This document shows positions 47,616-62,382 of a DNA stretch of 64,000 bases, one piece after another. The stretch covers positions 55,379,627 through 55,443,626 of the forward strand of contig CM072803.1 of the NCBI GenBank assembly GCA_037013495.1. Reading direction: 5' to 3'. The notes below the pieces were generated by a model that saw only the letters and a list, made by a program, of their open reading frames with translations, was not told where the DNA came from and did no database searches. The position numbers and the translations under genes were made by a program. Every line of letters begins with the position of its first letter. Position 1 is the first letter of the stretch. The DNA is from Hippophae tibetana (lineage: Eukaryota > Streptophyta > Magnoliopsida > Rosales > Elaeagnaceae).

Positions 47616-50600
47616 TGCATGAATTTGCCTGTGCGGGGAATTAGGATTTAAAAAGGAAAGAAAATAATCATAGATCATGAGGAAAAATCAATAAGGGGAT
47701 AATAATACATAATCATTTTCTTATATCTATATTATAAAAGAAAGTTGGCAAAATAAATACTACGCGTTTTATTTCCTAATAATTATGATATATTTAAGTG
47801 AAATTATTACGTCTTATGATGCAAAACTATTTAAATTTGAAATTTTGTTCATTATTCTAAATAAGAGTTCAATAATTCTCATTTTCGACTCATTTTTGAC
47901 ATCAATATTCTTAACTTATTTATAAGTTATTGTGGTTTTTTTGGATGGCATCGTAATGAACTTGCCTTTGGTTGTCCCTTTCTCCCTAGAAATCTAGGTT
48001 TCAAACCCATTCTAAGAGTAAGAGTTAGTGAAATATGATGCTACATATTACGCTCGTCCACAATAGCAATTTTTCTAGCTAGGTAACAAAAAGTTTACAA
48101 ATGATGTCTCAAACAACCTCAATCCATCAACATTTTTCATTTGGAAGGGAGGTAATATAATTTGCATGAATTTGCCTGTGCGGGGAATTAGGACTTACAA
48201 AGGAAAAAAAAAATCAGAGATCATGAGGAAAAAATCAATAAGGGGATAATAATACATAATCATTTTCTCATATCTATATTATAAAAGAAAGTTGGTAAAA
48301 TAAATACTACGCGTTTTATTTCCTAATAATTATGATATATTTAAATGAAATTATTCGTCTTATGATGCAAAACTATTAATATTTGAAATTTTGTTCATTA
48401 TTCTAAATAAGAGATCAATAATTCTCATTTTCGACTCATTTTTGACATCGATATTATTAACTTATTTATAAGTTATTGTGGTTTTTTTGGATGGCATTGT
48501 AATGAATTTGCCTTTGGTTGTCCCTTTCTCCCTAGAAATCTAGGTTTCAAACCTATTCTAAGAGTAAGAGTTAGTGAAATATGATGCTACATATTACGCT
48601 CATCCACAATAGCAATTTTTCTAGCTAGGTAACAAAAGGTTTACAAATGATGTCTCAAACAACCTCTATCCATCAACATTTTTCATTTGGAAGGGAGGTA
48701 ATATAATTTGCATGAATTTGCCTGTGCGGGGAATTAGGACTTACAAAGGAAAAAAAAAATCAGAGATCATGAGGAAAAAATCAATAAGGGGATAATAATA
48801 CATAATCATTTTCTCATATCTATATTATAAAAGAAAGTTGGCAAAATAAATACTACGCGTTTTATTTCCTAATAATTATGATATATTTAAATGAAATTAT
48901 TCGTCTTATGATGCAAAACTATTAATATTTGAAATTTTGTTCATTATTCTAAATAAGAGATCAATAATTCTCATTTTCGACTCATTTTTGACATCAATAT
49001 TATTAACTTATTTATAAGTTATTGTGGTTTTTTTGGATGGCATTGTAATGAATTTGCCTTTGGTTGTCCCTTTCTCCCTAGAAATCTAGGTTTCAAACCC
49101 ATTCTAAGAGTAAGAGTTAGTAAAATATGATGCTACATATTACACTCATCCACAATAGCAATTTTTCTAGCTCGGTAACAAAAAGTTTACAAATGATGTC
49201 TGAAATAACCTCTATCCATCAACATTTTTCATTTGGAAGGGAGGTAATATAATTTGCATGAATTTGCCTGTGCGGGGAATTAGGATTTAAAAAGGAAAGA
49301 AAATAATCATAGATCATGAGGAAAAATCAATAAGGGGATAATAATACATAATCATTTTCTTATATCTATATTATAAAAGAAAGTTGGCAAAATAAATACT
49401 ACGCGTTTTATTTCCTAATAATTATGATATATTTAAGTGAAATTATTACGTCTTATGATGCAAAACTATTTAAATTTGAAATTTTGTTCATTATTCTAAA
49501 TAAGAGTTCAATAATTCTCATTTTCGACTCATTTTTGACATCAATATTCTTAACTTATTTATAAGTTATTGTGGTTTTTTTGGATGGCATCGTAATGAAC
49601 TTGCCTTTGGTTGTCCCTTTCTCCCTAGAAATCTAGGTTTCAAACCCATTCTAAGAGTAAGAGTTAGTGAAATATGATGCTACATATTACGCTCGTCCAC
49701 AATAGCAATTTTTCTAGCTAGGTAACAAAAAGTTTACAAATGATGTCTCAAACAACCTCTATCCATCAACATTTTTCATTTGGAAGGGAGGTAATATAAT
49801 TTGCATGAATTTGCCTGTGCGGGGAATTAGGACTTACAAAGGAAAAACAAAATCAGAGATCATGAGGAAAAAATCAATAAGGGGATAATAATACATAATC
49901 ATTTTCTCATATCTATATTATAAAAGAAAGTTGGCAAAATAAATACTACGCGTTTTATTTCCTAATAATTATGATATATTTAAATGAAATTATTCGTCTT
50001 ATGATGCAAAACTATTAATATTTGAAATTTTGTTCATTATTCTAAATAAGAGATCAATAATTCTCATTTTCGACTCATTTTTGACATCGATATTATTAAC
50101 TTATTTATAAGTTATTGTGGTTTTTTTGGATGGCATTGTAATGAATTTGCCTTTGGTTGTCCCTTTCTCCCTAGAAATCTAGGTTTCAAACCTATTCTAA
50201 GAGTAAGAGTTAGTGAAATATGATGCTACATATTACGCTCATCCACAATAGCAATTTTTCTAGCTAGGTAACAAAAGGTTTACAAATGATGTCTCAAACA
50301 ACCTCTATCCATCAACATTTTTCATTTGGAAGGGAGGTAATATAATTTGCATGAATTTGCCTGTGCGGGGAATTAGGACTTACAAAGGAAAAAAAAAATC
50401 AGAGATCATGAGGAAAAAATCAATAAGGGGATAATAATACATAATCATTTTCTCATATCTATATTATAAAAGAAAGTTGGCAAAATAAATACTACGCGTT
50501 TTATTTCCTAATAATTATGATATATTTAAATGAAATTATTCGTCTTATGATGCAAAACTATTAATATTTGAAATTTTGTTCATTATTCTAAATAAGAGAT

Positions 50601-53600
50601 CAATAATTCTCATTTTCGACTCATTTTTGACATCAATATTATTAACTTATTTATAAGTTATTTTGGTTTTTTTGGATGGCATTGTAATGAATTTGCCTTT
50701 GGTTGTCCCTTTCTCTTTAGAAATCTAGGTTTCAAACCCATTCTAAGAGTAAGAGTTAGTAAAATATGATGCTACATATTACACTCATCCACAATAGCAA
50801 TTTTTCTAGCTCGGTAACAAAAAGTTTACAAATGATGTCTGAAATAACCTCTATCCATCAACATTTTTCATTTGGAAGGGAGGTAATATAATTTGCATGA
50901 ATTTGCCTGTGCGGGGAATTAGGACTTACAAAGGAAAAAAAAAATCAGAGATCATGAGGAAAAAATCAATAAGGGGATAATAATACATAATCATTTTCTC
51001 ATATCTATATTATAAAAGAAAGTTGGCAAAATAAATACTACGCGTTTTATTTCCTAATAATTATGATATATTTAAATGAAATTATTCGTCTTATGATGCA
51101 AAACTATTAATATTTGAAATTTTGTTCATTATTCTAAATAAGAGATCAATAATTCTCATTTTCGACTCATTTTTGACATCGATATTATTAACTTATTTAT
51201 AAGTTATTGTGGTTTTTTTGGATGGCATTGTAATGAATTTGCCTTTGGTTGTCCCTTTCTCCCTAGAAATCTAGGTTTCAAACCTATTCTAAGAGTAAGA
51301 GTTAGTGAAATATGATGCTACATATTACGCTCATCCACAATAGCAATTTTTCTAGCTAGGTAACAAAAGGTTTACAAATGATGTCTCAAACAACCTCTAT
51401 CCATCAACATTTTTCATTTGGAAGGGAGGTAATATAATTTGCATGAATTTGCCTGTGCGGGGAATTAGGACTTACAAAGGAAAAAAAAAATCAGAGATCA
51501 TGAGGAAAAAATCAATAAGGGGATAATAATACATAATCATTTTCTCATATCTATATTATAAAAGAAAGTTGGCAAAATAAATACTACGCGTTTTATTTCC
51601 TAATAATTATGATATATTTAAATGAAATTATTCGTCTTATGATGCAAAACTATTAATATTTGAAATTTTGTTCATTATTCTAAATAAGAGATCAATAATT
51701 CTCATTTTCGACTCATTTTTGACATCAATATTATTAACTTATTTATAAGTTATTGTGGTTTTTTTGGATGGCATTGTAATGAATTTGCCTTTGGTTGTCC
51801 CTTTCTCCCTAGAAATCTAGGTTTCAAACCCATTCTAAGAGTAAGAGTTAGTAAAATATGATGCTACATATTACACTCATCCACAATAGCAATTTTTCTA
51901 GCTCGGTAACAAAAAGTTTACAAATGATGTCTGAAATAACCTCTATCCATCAACATTTTTCATTTGGAAGGGAGGTAATATAATTTGCATGAATTTGCCT
52001 GTGCGGGGAATTAGGATTTAAAAAGGAAAGAAAATAATCATAGATCATGAGGAAAAATCAATAAGGGGATAATAATACATAATCATTTTCTTATATCTAT
52101 ATTATAAAAGAAAGTTGGCAAAATAAATACTACGCGTTTTATTTCCTAATAATTATGATATATTTAAGTGAAATTATTACGTCTTATGATGCAAAACTAT
52201 TTAAATTTGAAATTTTGTTCATTATTCTAAATAAGAGTTCAATAATTCTCATTTTCGACTCATTTTTGACATCAATATTCTTAACTTATTTATAAGTTAT
52301 TGTGGTTTTTTTGGATGGCATCGTAATGAACTTGCCTTTGGTTGTCCCTTTCTCCCTAGAAATCTAGGTTTCAAACCCATTCTAAGAGTAAGAGTTAGTG
52401 AAATATGATGCTACATATTACGCTCGTCCACAATAGCAATTTTTCTAGCTAGGTAACAAAAAGTTTACAAATGATGTCTCAAACAACCTCTATCCATCAA
52501 CATTTTTCATTTGGAAGGGAGGTAATATAATTTGCATGAATTTGCCTGTGCGGGGAATTAGGACTTACAAAGGAAAAACAAAATCAGAGATCATGAGGAA
52601 AAAATCAATAAGGGGATAATAATACATAATCATTTTCTCATATCTATATTATAAAAGAAAGTTGGCAAAATAAATACTACGCGTTTTATTTCCTAATAAT
52701 TATGATATATTTAAATGAAATTATTCGTCTTATGATGCAAAACTATTAATATTTGAAATTTTGTTCATTATTCTAAATAAGAGATCAATAATTCTCATTT
52801 TCGACTCATTTTTGACATCGATATTATTAACTTATTTATAAGTTATTGTGGTTTTTTTGGATGGCATTGTAATGAATTTGCCTTTGGTTGTCCCTTTCTC
52901 CCTAGAAATCTAGGTTTCAAACCTATTCTAAGAGTAAGAGTTAGTGAAATATGATGCTACATATTACGCTCATCCACAATAGCAATTTTTCTAGCTAGGT
53001 AACAAAAGGTTTACAAATGATGTCTCAAACAACCTCTATCCATCAACATTTTTCATTTGGAAGGGAGGTAATATAATTTGCATGAATTTGCCTGTGCGGG
53101 GAATTAGGACTTACAAAGGAAAAAAAAAATCAGAGATCATGAGGAAAAAATCAATAAGGGGATAATAATACATAATCATTTTCTCATATCTATATTATAA
53201 AAGAAAGTTGGCAAAATAAATACTACGCGTTTTATTTCCTAATAATTATGATATATTTAAATGAAATTATTCGTCTTATGATGCAAAACTATTAATATTT
53301 GAAATTTTGTTCATTATTCTAAATAAGAGATCAATAATTCTCATTTTCGACTCATTTTTGACATCAATATTATTAACTTATTTATAAGTTATTTTGGTTT
53401 TTTTGGATGGCATTGTAATGAATTTGCCTTTGGTTGTCCCTTTCTCTTTAGAAATCTAGGTTTCAAACCCATTCTAAGAGTAAGAGTTAGTAAAATATGA
53501 TGCTACATATTACACTCATCCACAATAGCAATTTTTCTAGCTCGGTAACAAAAAGTTTACAAATGATGTCTGAAATAACCTCTATCCATCAACATTTTTC

Positions 53601-54718
53601 ATTTGGAAGGGAGGTAATATAATTTGCATGAATTTGCCTGTGCGGGGAATTAGGATTTAAAAAGGAAAGAAAATAATCATAGATCATGAGGAAAAATCAA
53701 TAAGGGGATAATAATACATAATCATTTTCTTATATCTATATTATAAAAGAAAGTTGGCAAAATAAATACTACGCGTTTTATTTCCTAATAATTATGATAT
53801 ATTTAAGTGAAATTATTACGTCTTATGATGCAAAACTATTTAAATTTGAAATTTTGTTCATTATTCTAAATAAGAGTTCAATAATTCTCATTTTCGACTC
53901 ATTTTTGACATCAATATTGTTAACTTATTTATAAGTTATTGTGGTTTTTTTGGATGGCATCGTAATGAACTTGCCTTTGGTTGTCCCTTTCTCCCTAGAA
54001 ATCTAGGTTTCAAACCCATTCTAAGAGTAAGAGTTAGTGAAATATGATGCTACATATTACGCTCGTCCACAATAGCAATTTTTCTAGCTAGGTAACAAAA
54101 AGTTTACAAATGATGTCTCAAACAACCTCTATCCATCAACATTTTTCATTTGGAAGGGAGGTAATATAATTTGCATGAATTTGCCTGTGCGGGGAATTAG
54201 GACTTACAAAGGAAAAAAAAAAATCAGAGATCATGAGGAAAAAATCAATAAGGGGATAATAATACATAATCATTTTCTCATATCTATATTATAAAAGAAA
54301 GTTGGCAAAATAAATACTACGCGTTTTATTTCCTAATAATTATGATATATTTAAATGAAATTATTCGTCTTATGATGCAAAACTATTAATATTTGAAATT
54401 TTGTTCATTATTCTAAATAAGAGATCAATAATTCTCATTTTCGACTCATTTTTGACATCGATATTATTAACTTATTTATAAGTTATTGTGGTTTTTTTGG
54501 ATGGCATTGTAATGAATTTGCCTTTGGTTGTCCCTTTCTCCCTAGAAATCTAGGTTTCAAACCTATTCTAAGAGTAAGAGTTAGTGAAATATGATGCTAC
54601 ATATTACGCTCATCCACAATAGCAATTTTTCTAGCTAGGTAACAAAAGGTTTACAAATGATGTCTCAAACAACCTCTATCCATCAACATTTTTCATTTGG
54701 AAGGGAGGTAATATAATT
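47616..54718 (+). repeat. Trimer HOR of 1639 bp with one dimer irregularity (monomers 88-100)
   Basis: Copies start at 47616, 48163, 48709, 49255, 49802, 50348, 50894, 51440, 51986, 52533, 53079, 53625 and 54172. Units are 88-90, 91-93, 96-98 and 99-100 (incomplete), with an extra pair 94-95. The first position has AGGATTTAAAAAGG, AAGAGTTCAAT and GATGTCTCAAAC. The second has GACATCGATATT, AACCTATTC and GATGTCTCAAAC. The third has GGCATTGTAATG, TTACACTC and AGCTCGGTAAC. Copies 93 and 98 alone share GTTATTTTGGTTTTTTTGG and TTCTCTTTAG, and 92 and 97 alone share GGAAAAACAAAATC, so 91-93 and 96-98 are sister units 2731 bp apart. Confidence 0.88.
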
Positions 54719-55816
54719 TGCATGAATTTGCCTATGCGGGGAATTAGGACTTACAAAGGAAAGAAAAGAATCATAGATCATGAGGAAAAATCAATTAGGG
54801 GAAAATAAAACATAATCATTTTCTCATATCTATATTATAAAAGAAAGTTGTCGAAATAAATACTACGCGTTTTATATCCTAATAATTATGATATGTATTT
54901 AAGTGAAATTATTACGTCTTATGATGCAAAACTATTTAAATTTGAAATTTTGTTCATTATTCTAAATAAGAGATCAATAATTCTCATTTTCAACTCATTT
55001 TTTACATCAATATTCTTAACTTATTTATAAGTTATTTTCGTTTTTTTGGATGGCATCGTAATGAATTTGCCTTTGGTTGTCCCCTTCTCCCTAGAAATCT
55101 AGGTTTCAAACCTATTCTAAGAGTAAGAGTTAGTGAAATATGATGCTACATATTACGCTCATCCACAATAGCAATTTTTCTAGCTAGGTAACAAAAGGTT
55201 TACAAATGATGTCTCAAACAACCTCTATCCATCAACATTTTTCATTTGGATGGGAGGTAATATAATTTGCATGAATTTGCCTATGCGGGGAATAAGGACT
55301 TACAAAGGAAAGAAAATAATCATAGATCATGAGGAAAAATCAATAAGGGGAAAATAAAACATAATCATTTTCTCATATCTATATTATAAAAGAAAGTTGT
55401 CGAAATAAATACTACGCGTTTTATATCCTAATAATTATGATATGTATTTAAGTGAAATTATTACGTCTTATGATGTAAAACTATTTAAATTTGAAATTTT
55501 GTTCATTATTCTAAATAACAGATCAATAATTCTCATTTTCGACTCATTTTTTACATCAATATTCTTAACTTATTTATAAGTTATTTTCGTTTTTTTGGAT
55601 GACATCGTAATGAATTTGCCTTTAGTTGTCCCCTTCTCCCTAGAAATCTAGGTTTCAAACCTATTCTAAGAGTAAGAGTTAGTGAAATATGATGCTACAT
55701 ATTACGCTCATCCACAATAGCAATTTTTCTAGCTAGGTAACAAAAAGTTTACATATGATGTCTGAAACAACCTTTATCCATCAACATTTTTCATTTGGAA
55801 GGGAGGTAATATAATT
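54719..55816 (+). repeat. Transition pair (monomers 101-102)
   Basis: Copies start at 54719 and 55268, each 549 bp and each with GCCTATGCGG, GTCGAAAT, TTTTATATCC and GATATGTATTT. Their second halves are of type C: CATTTTTTACATC and TTATTTTCG. Copy 101 still has GATGTCTCAAAC, the last copy to do so. Copy 102 already has AACAGATC, TAGTTGTCCCC and TTTACATATGATG, which recur in copy 105. The pair therefore bridges the 1639-bp and the 1641/1642-bp trimer domains. Confidence 0.8.
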
Positions 55817-58800
55817 TGCATGACTTTGCTTGTGCAGAGAATTAGGACTTACAAAGGAAAAATAATAATTAGAGATCATGAGGAAAAATCAATAAGGGGA
55901 TAATAATACATAATCATTTTCTCATATCTATATTATAAAAGAAAGTTGGCAAAATAAATACTCCGCGTTTTATTTCCTAATAATTATGATATATTTAAGT
56001 GAAATTATTACGTCTTATGATGCAAAACTATTAATATTTGAAATTTTGTTCATTATTCAAAATAAGAGATCAATAATTCTCATTTTCGACTCATTTTTGA
56101 CATCAATATTATTAACTTATTTATAAGTTATTGTGGTTTTTTTGGATGGCATTGTAATGAATTTGCCTTTGGTTGTCCCTTTCTCCCTAGAAATCTAGGT
56201 TTCAAACCCATTCTAAGAGTAAGAGTTAGTAAAATATGATGCTACATATTACACTCATCCACAATAGCAATTTTTCTAGCTCGGTACCAAAAAGTTTACA
56301 AATGATGTCTGAAATAACCTCTATCCATCAACATTTTTCATTTGGAAGGGAGGTAATATAATTTGCATGAATTTGCCTGTGCGGGGAATTAGGATTTAAA
56401 AAGGAAAGAAAATAATCATAGTTCATGAGGAAAAATCAATAAGGGGATAATAATACATAATCATTTTCTTATATCTATATTATAAAAGAAAGTTGGCAAA
56501 ATAAATACTACGCGTTTTATTTCCTAATAATTATGATATATTTAAATGAAATTATTCGTCTTATGATGCAAAACTATTTAAATTTGAAATTTTGTTCATT
56601 ATTCTAAATAAGAGATCAATAATTCTCATTTTCGACTTATTTTTTACATCAATATTCTTAACTTATTTATAAGTTATTTTCATTTTTTTGGATGCCATCG
56701 TAATGAATTTTCCTTTGGTTGTCCTCTTCTCCCTAGAAATCTAGGTTTCAAACCTATTCTAAGAGTAAGAGTTAGTGAAATATGATGCTACATATTACGC
56801 TCATCCACAATAGCAATTTTTCTAGCTAGGTAACAAAAAGTTTACAAATGATGTCTGAAACAACCTCTATCCATCAACATTTTTCATTTGGAAGGGAGGT
56901 AATATATTTTGCATGAATTTGCCTATGCGGGGAATTAGGACTTACAAAGGGAAGAAAATAATCATAGATCATGAGGAAAAATCAATAAGGGGAAAATAAA
57001 ACATAATCATTTTCTCATATCTATATTATAAAAGAAAGTTGTCGAAATAAATACTACGCGTTTTATATCCTAATAATTATGATATGTATTTAAGTGAAAT
57101 TATTACGTCTTATGATGTAAAACTATTTAAATTTGAAATTTTGTTCATTATTCTAAATAACAGATCAATAATTCTCATTTTCGACTCATTTTTTACATCA
57201 ATATTCTTAACTTATTTATAAGTTATTTTCGTTTTTTTGGATGACATCGTAATGAATTTGCCTTTAGTTGTCCCCTTCTCCCTAGAAATCTAGGTTTCAA
57301 ACCTATTCTAAGAGTAAGAGTTAGTGAAATATGATGCTACATATTACGCTCATCCACAATAGCAATTTTTCTAGCTAGGTAACAAAAAGTTTACATATGA
57401 TGTCTGAAACAACCTTTATCCATCAACATTTTTCATTTGGAAGGGAGGTAATATAATTTGCATGACTTTGCTTGTGCAGAGAATTAGGACTTACAAAGGA
57501 AAAATAATAATTAGAGATCATGAGGAAAAATCAATAAGGGGATAATAATACATAATCATTTTCTCATATCTATATTATAAAAGAAAGTTGGCAAAATAAA
57601 TACTACGCGTTTTATTTCCTAATAATTATGATATATTTAAGTGAAATTATTACGTCTTATGATGCAAAACTATTAATATTTGAAATTTTGTTCATTATTC
57701 AAAATAAGAGATCAATAATTCTCATTTTCGACTCATTTTTGACATCAATATTATTAACTTATTTATAAGTTATTGTGGTTTTTTTGGATGGCATTGTAAT
57801 GAATTTGCCTTTGGTTGTCCCTTTCTCCCTAGAAATCTAGGTTTCAAACCCATTCTAAGAGTAAGAGTTAGTAAAATATGATGCTACATATTACACTCAT
57901 CCACAATAGCAATTTTTCTAGCTCGGTACCAAAAAGTTTACAAATGATGTCTGAAATAACCTCTATCCATCAACATTTTTCATTTGGAAGGGAGGTAATA
58001 TAATTTGCATGAATTTGCCTGTGCGGGGAATTAGGATTTAAAAAGGAAAGAAAATAATCATAGTTCATGAGGAAAAATCAATAAGGGGATAATAATACAT
58101 AATCATTTTCTTATATCTATATTATAAAAGAAAGTTGGCAAAATAAATACTACGCGTTTTATTTCCTAATAATTATGATATATTTAAATGAAATTATTCG
58201 TCTTATGATGCAAAACTATTTAAATTTGAAATTTTGTTCATTATTCTAAATAAGAGATCAATAATTCTCATTTTCGACTTATTTTTTACATCAATATTCT
58301 TAACTTATTTATAAGTTATTTTCATTTTTTTGGATGCCATCGTAATGAATTTTCCTTTGGTTGTCCTCTTCTCCCTAGAAATCTAGGTTTCAAACCTATT
58401 CTAAGAGTAAGAGTTAGTGAAATATGATGCTACATATTACGCTCATCCACAATAGCAATTTTTCTAGCTAGGTAACAAAAAGTTTACAAATGATGTCTGA
58501 AACAACCTCTATCCATCAACATTTTTCATTTGGAAGGGAGGTAATATATTTTGCATGAATTTGCCTATGCGGGGAATTAGGACTTACAAAGGGAAGAAAA
58601 TAATCATAGATCATGAGGAAAAATCAATAAGGGGAAAATAAAACATAATCATTTTCTCATATCTATATTATAAAAGAAAGTTGTCGCAATAAATACTACG
58701 CGTTTTATTTCCTAATAATTATGATATGTATTTAAGTGAAATTATTACGTCTTATGATGGAAAACTATTTAAATTTGAAATTTTGTTCATTATTCTAAAT

Positions 58801-61800
58801 AAAAGATCAATAATTTTCATTTTCGACTCATTTTTGACATCAATATTCTTAACTTATGTATAAGTTATTGTGGTTGTTTTGGATGGGATCGTAATGAATT
58901 TGCCTTTGGTTGTCCCTTTCTCCCTAGAAATCTAGGTTTCAAACCCATTCTAAGAGGAAGAGTTAGTGAAATATGATGCTACATATTACACTCATCCACA
59001 ATAGAAATTTTTCTAGCTAGGTAACAAAAAGTTTACAAATGATGTCTGAAACAACCTCTATCCATCAACATTTTTCATTTGGAAGGGAGGTAATATAATT
59101 TGCATGAATTTTCCTATGCGGGGAATTAGGACTTACAAAGGAAAAAAAAATCAGAGATCATGAGGAAAAAATCAATAAGGGGGTAATAATACATAATCAT
59201 TTTCTCATATCTATATTATAAAAGAAAGTTGGCAAAATAAATACTACGCGTTTTATTTCCTAATAATTATGATATATTTAAGTGAAATTATTACGTCTTA
59301 TGATGCAAAACTATTAATATTTGAAATTTTGTTCATTATTCTAAATAAGAGATCAATAATTCTCATTTTCGACACATTTTTGACATCAATATTATTAACT
59401 TATTTATAAGTTATTGTGGTTTTTTTGGATGGCATTGTAATGAATTTGCCTTTGGTTGTCCCTTTCTCCCTAGAAATCTAATTTTCAAACCCATTCTAAG
59501 AGTAAGAGTTAGTAAAATATGATGCTACATATTACACTCATCCACAATAGCAATTTTTCTAGCTCGGTACCAAAAAGTTTACAAATGATGTCTGAAATAA
59601 CCTCTATCCATCAACATTTTTCATTTGGAAGGGAGGTAATATAATTTGCATGAATTTTCCTGTGCGGGGAATTAGGATTTAAAAAGGAAAGAAAATAATC
59701 ATAGATCATGAGGAAAAATCAATAAGGGGATAATAATACATAATCATTTTCTTATATCTATATTATAAAAGAAAGTTGGCAAAATAAATACTACGCGTTT
59801 TATTTCCTAATAATTATGATATATTTAAATGAAATTATTCGTCTTATGATGCAAAACTATTTAAATTTGAAATTTTGTTCATTATTCTAAATAAGAGATC
59901 AATAATTCTCATTTTCGACTTATTTTTTACATCAATATTCTTAACTTATTTATAAGTTATTTTCATTTTTTTGGATGCCATCGTAATGAATTTGCCTTTG
60001 GTTGTCCTCTTCTCCCTAGAAATCTAGGTTTCAAACCTATTCTAAGAGTAAGAGTTAGTGAAATATGATGCTACATATTACGCTCATCCACAATAGCAAT
60101 TTTTCTAGCTAGGTAACAAAAAGTTTACAAATGATGTCTGAAACAACCTCTATCCATCAACATTTTTCATTTGGAAGGGAGGTAATATAATTTGCATGAA
60201 TTTGCCTATGCGGGGAATTAGGACTTACAAAGGGAAGAAAATAATCATAGATCATGAGGAAAAATCAATAAGGGGAAAATAAAACATAATCATTTTCTCA
60301 TATCTATATTATAAAAGAAAGTTGTCGCAATAAATACTACGCGTTTTATTTCCTAATAATTATGATATGTATTTAAGTGAAATTATTACGTGTTATGATG
60401 GAAAACTATTTAAATTTGAAATTTTGTTCATTATTCTAAATAAGAGATCAATAATTTTCATTTTCGACTCATTTTTGACATCAATATTCTTAACTTATGT
60501 ATAAGTTATTGTGGTTGTTTTGGATGGGATCGTAATGAATTTGCCTTTGGTTGTCCCTTTCTCCCTAGAAATCTAGGTTTCAAACCCATTCTAAGAGGAA
60601 GAGTTAGTGAAATATGATGCTACATATTACACTCATCCACAATAGAAATTTTTCTAGCTAGGTAACAAAAAGTTTACAAATGATGTCTGAAACAACCTCT
60701 ATCCATCAACATTTTTCATTTGGAAGGGAGGTAATATAATTTGCATGAATTTTCCTATGCGGGGAATTAGGACTTACAAAGGAAAAAAAAATCAGAGATC
60801 ATGAGGAAAAAATCAATAAGGGGGTAATAATACATAATCATTTTCTCATATCTATATTATAAAAGAAAGTTGGCAAAATAAATACTACGCGTTTTATTTC
60901 CTAATAATTATGATATATTTAAGTGAAATTATTACGTCTTATGATGCAAAACTATTAATATTTGAAATTTTGTTCATTATTCTAAATAAGAGATCAATAA
61001 TTCTCATTTTCGACTCATTTTTGACATCAATATTATTAACTTATTTATAAGTTATTGTGGTTTTTTTGGATGGCATTGTAATGAATTTGCCTTTGGTTGT
61101 CCCTTTCTCCCTAGAAATCTAATTTTCAAACCCATTCTAAGAGTAAGAGTTAGTAAAATATGATGCTACATATTACACTCATCCACAATAGCAATTTTTC
61201 TAGCTCGGTACCAAAAAGTTTACAAATGATGTCTGAAATAACCTCTATCCATCAACATTTTTCATTTGGAAGGGAGGTAATATAATTTGCATGAATTTGC
61301 CTGTGCGGGGAATTAGGATTTAAAAAGGAAAGAAAATAATCATAGATCATGAGGAAAAATCAATAAGGGGATAATAATACATAATCATTTTCTTATATCT
61401 ATATTATAAAAGAAAGTTGGCAAAATAAATACTACGCGTTTTATTTCCTAATAATTATGATATATTTAAATGAAATTATTCGTCTTATGATGCAAAACTA
61501 TTTAAATTTGAAATTTTGTTCATTATTCTAAATAAGAGATCAATAATTCTCATTTTCGACTTATTTTTTACATCAATATTCTTAACTTATTTATAAGTTA
61601 TTTTCATTTTTTTGGATGCCATCGTAATGAATTTGCCTTTGGTTGTCCTCTTCTCCCTAGAAATCTAGGTTTCAAACCTATTCTAAGAGTAAGAGTTAGT
61701 GAAATATGATGCTACATATTACGCTCATCCACAATAGCAATTTTTCTAGCTAGGTAACAAAAAGTTTACAAATGATGTCTGAAACAACCTCTATCCATCA

Positions 61801-62382
61801 ACATTTTTCATTTGGAAGGGAGGTAATATAATTTGCATGAATTTGCCTATGCGGGGAATTAGGACTTACAAAGGGAAGAAAATAATCATAGATCATGAGG
61901 AAAAATCAATAAGGGGAAAATAAAACATAATCATTTTCTCATATCTATATTATAAAAGAAAGTTGTCGCAATAAATACTACGCGTTTTATTTCCTAATAA
62001 TTATGATATGTATTTAAGTGAAATTATTACGTGTTATGATGGAAAACTATTTAAATTTGAAATTTTGTTCATTATTCTAAATAAGAGATCAATAATTTTC
62101 ATTTTCGACTCATTTTTGACATCAATATTCTTAACTTATGTATAAGTTATTGTGGTTGTTTTGGATGGGATCGTAATGAATTTGCCTTTGGTTGTCCCTT
62201 TCTCCCTAGAAATCTAGGTTTCAAACCCATTCTAAGAGGAAGAGTTAGTGAAATATGATGCTACATATTACACTCATCCACAATAGAAATTTTTCTAGCT
62301 AGGTAACAAAAAGTTTACAAATGATGTCTGAAACAACCTCTATCCATCAACATTTTTCATTTGGAAGGGAGGTAATATAATT
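55817..62382 (+). repeat. Trimer HOR of 1641-1642 bp, four units (monomers 103-114)
   Basis: Units start at 55817, 57459, 59101 and 60742; copies start at 55817, 56364, 56910, 57459, 58006, 58552, 59101, 59647, 60193, 60742, 61288 and 61834. First-position copies have ACTATTAATATTTG, GGCATTGTAATG and AGCTCGGTACC, which makes a KpnI-type GGTACC. Second-position copies have AGGATTTAAAAAGG, CGACTTATTTTTTAC, TTATTTTCATTT and GTCCTCTTC. Third-position copies have GCCTATGCGG and GGGAAGAAAA. Units 1-2 share GACTTTGCTTGTGCAGAG; units 3-4 share TTTTCCTATGCGG, GGGGGTAATA and TCTAATTTTC. In 108, 111 and 114 the third copy carries the GTCGCAATAAAT set of copies 71 and 73. Confidence 0.9.
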
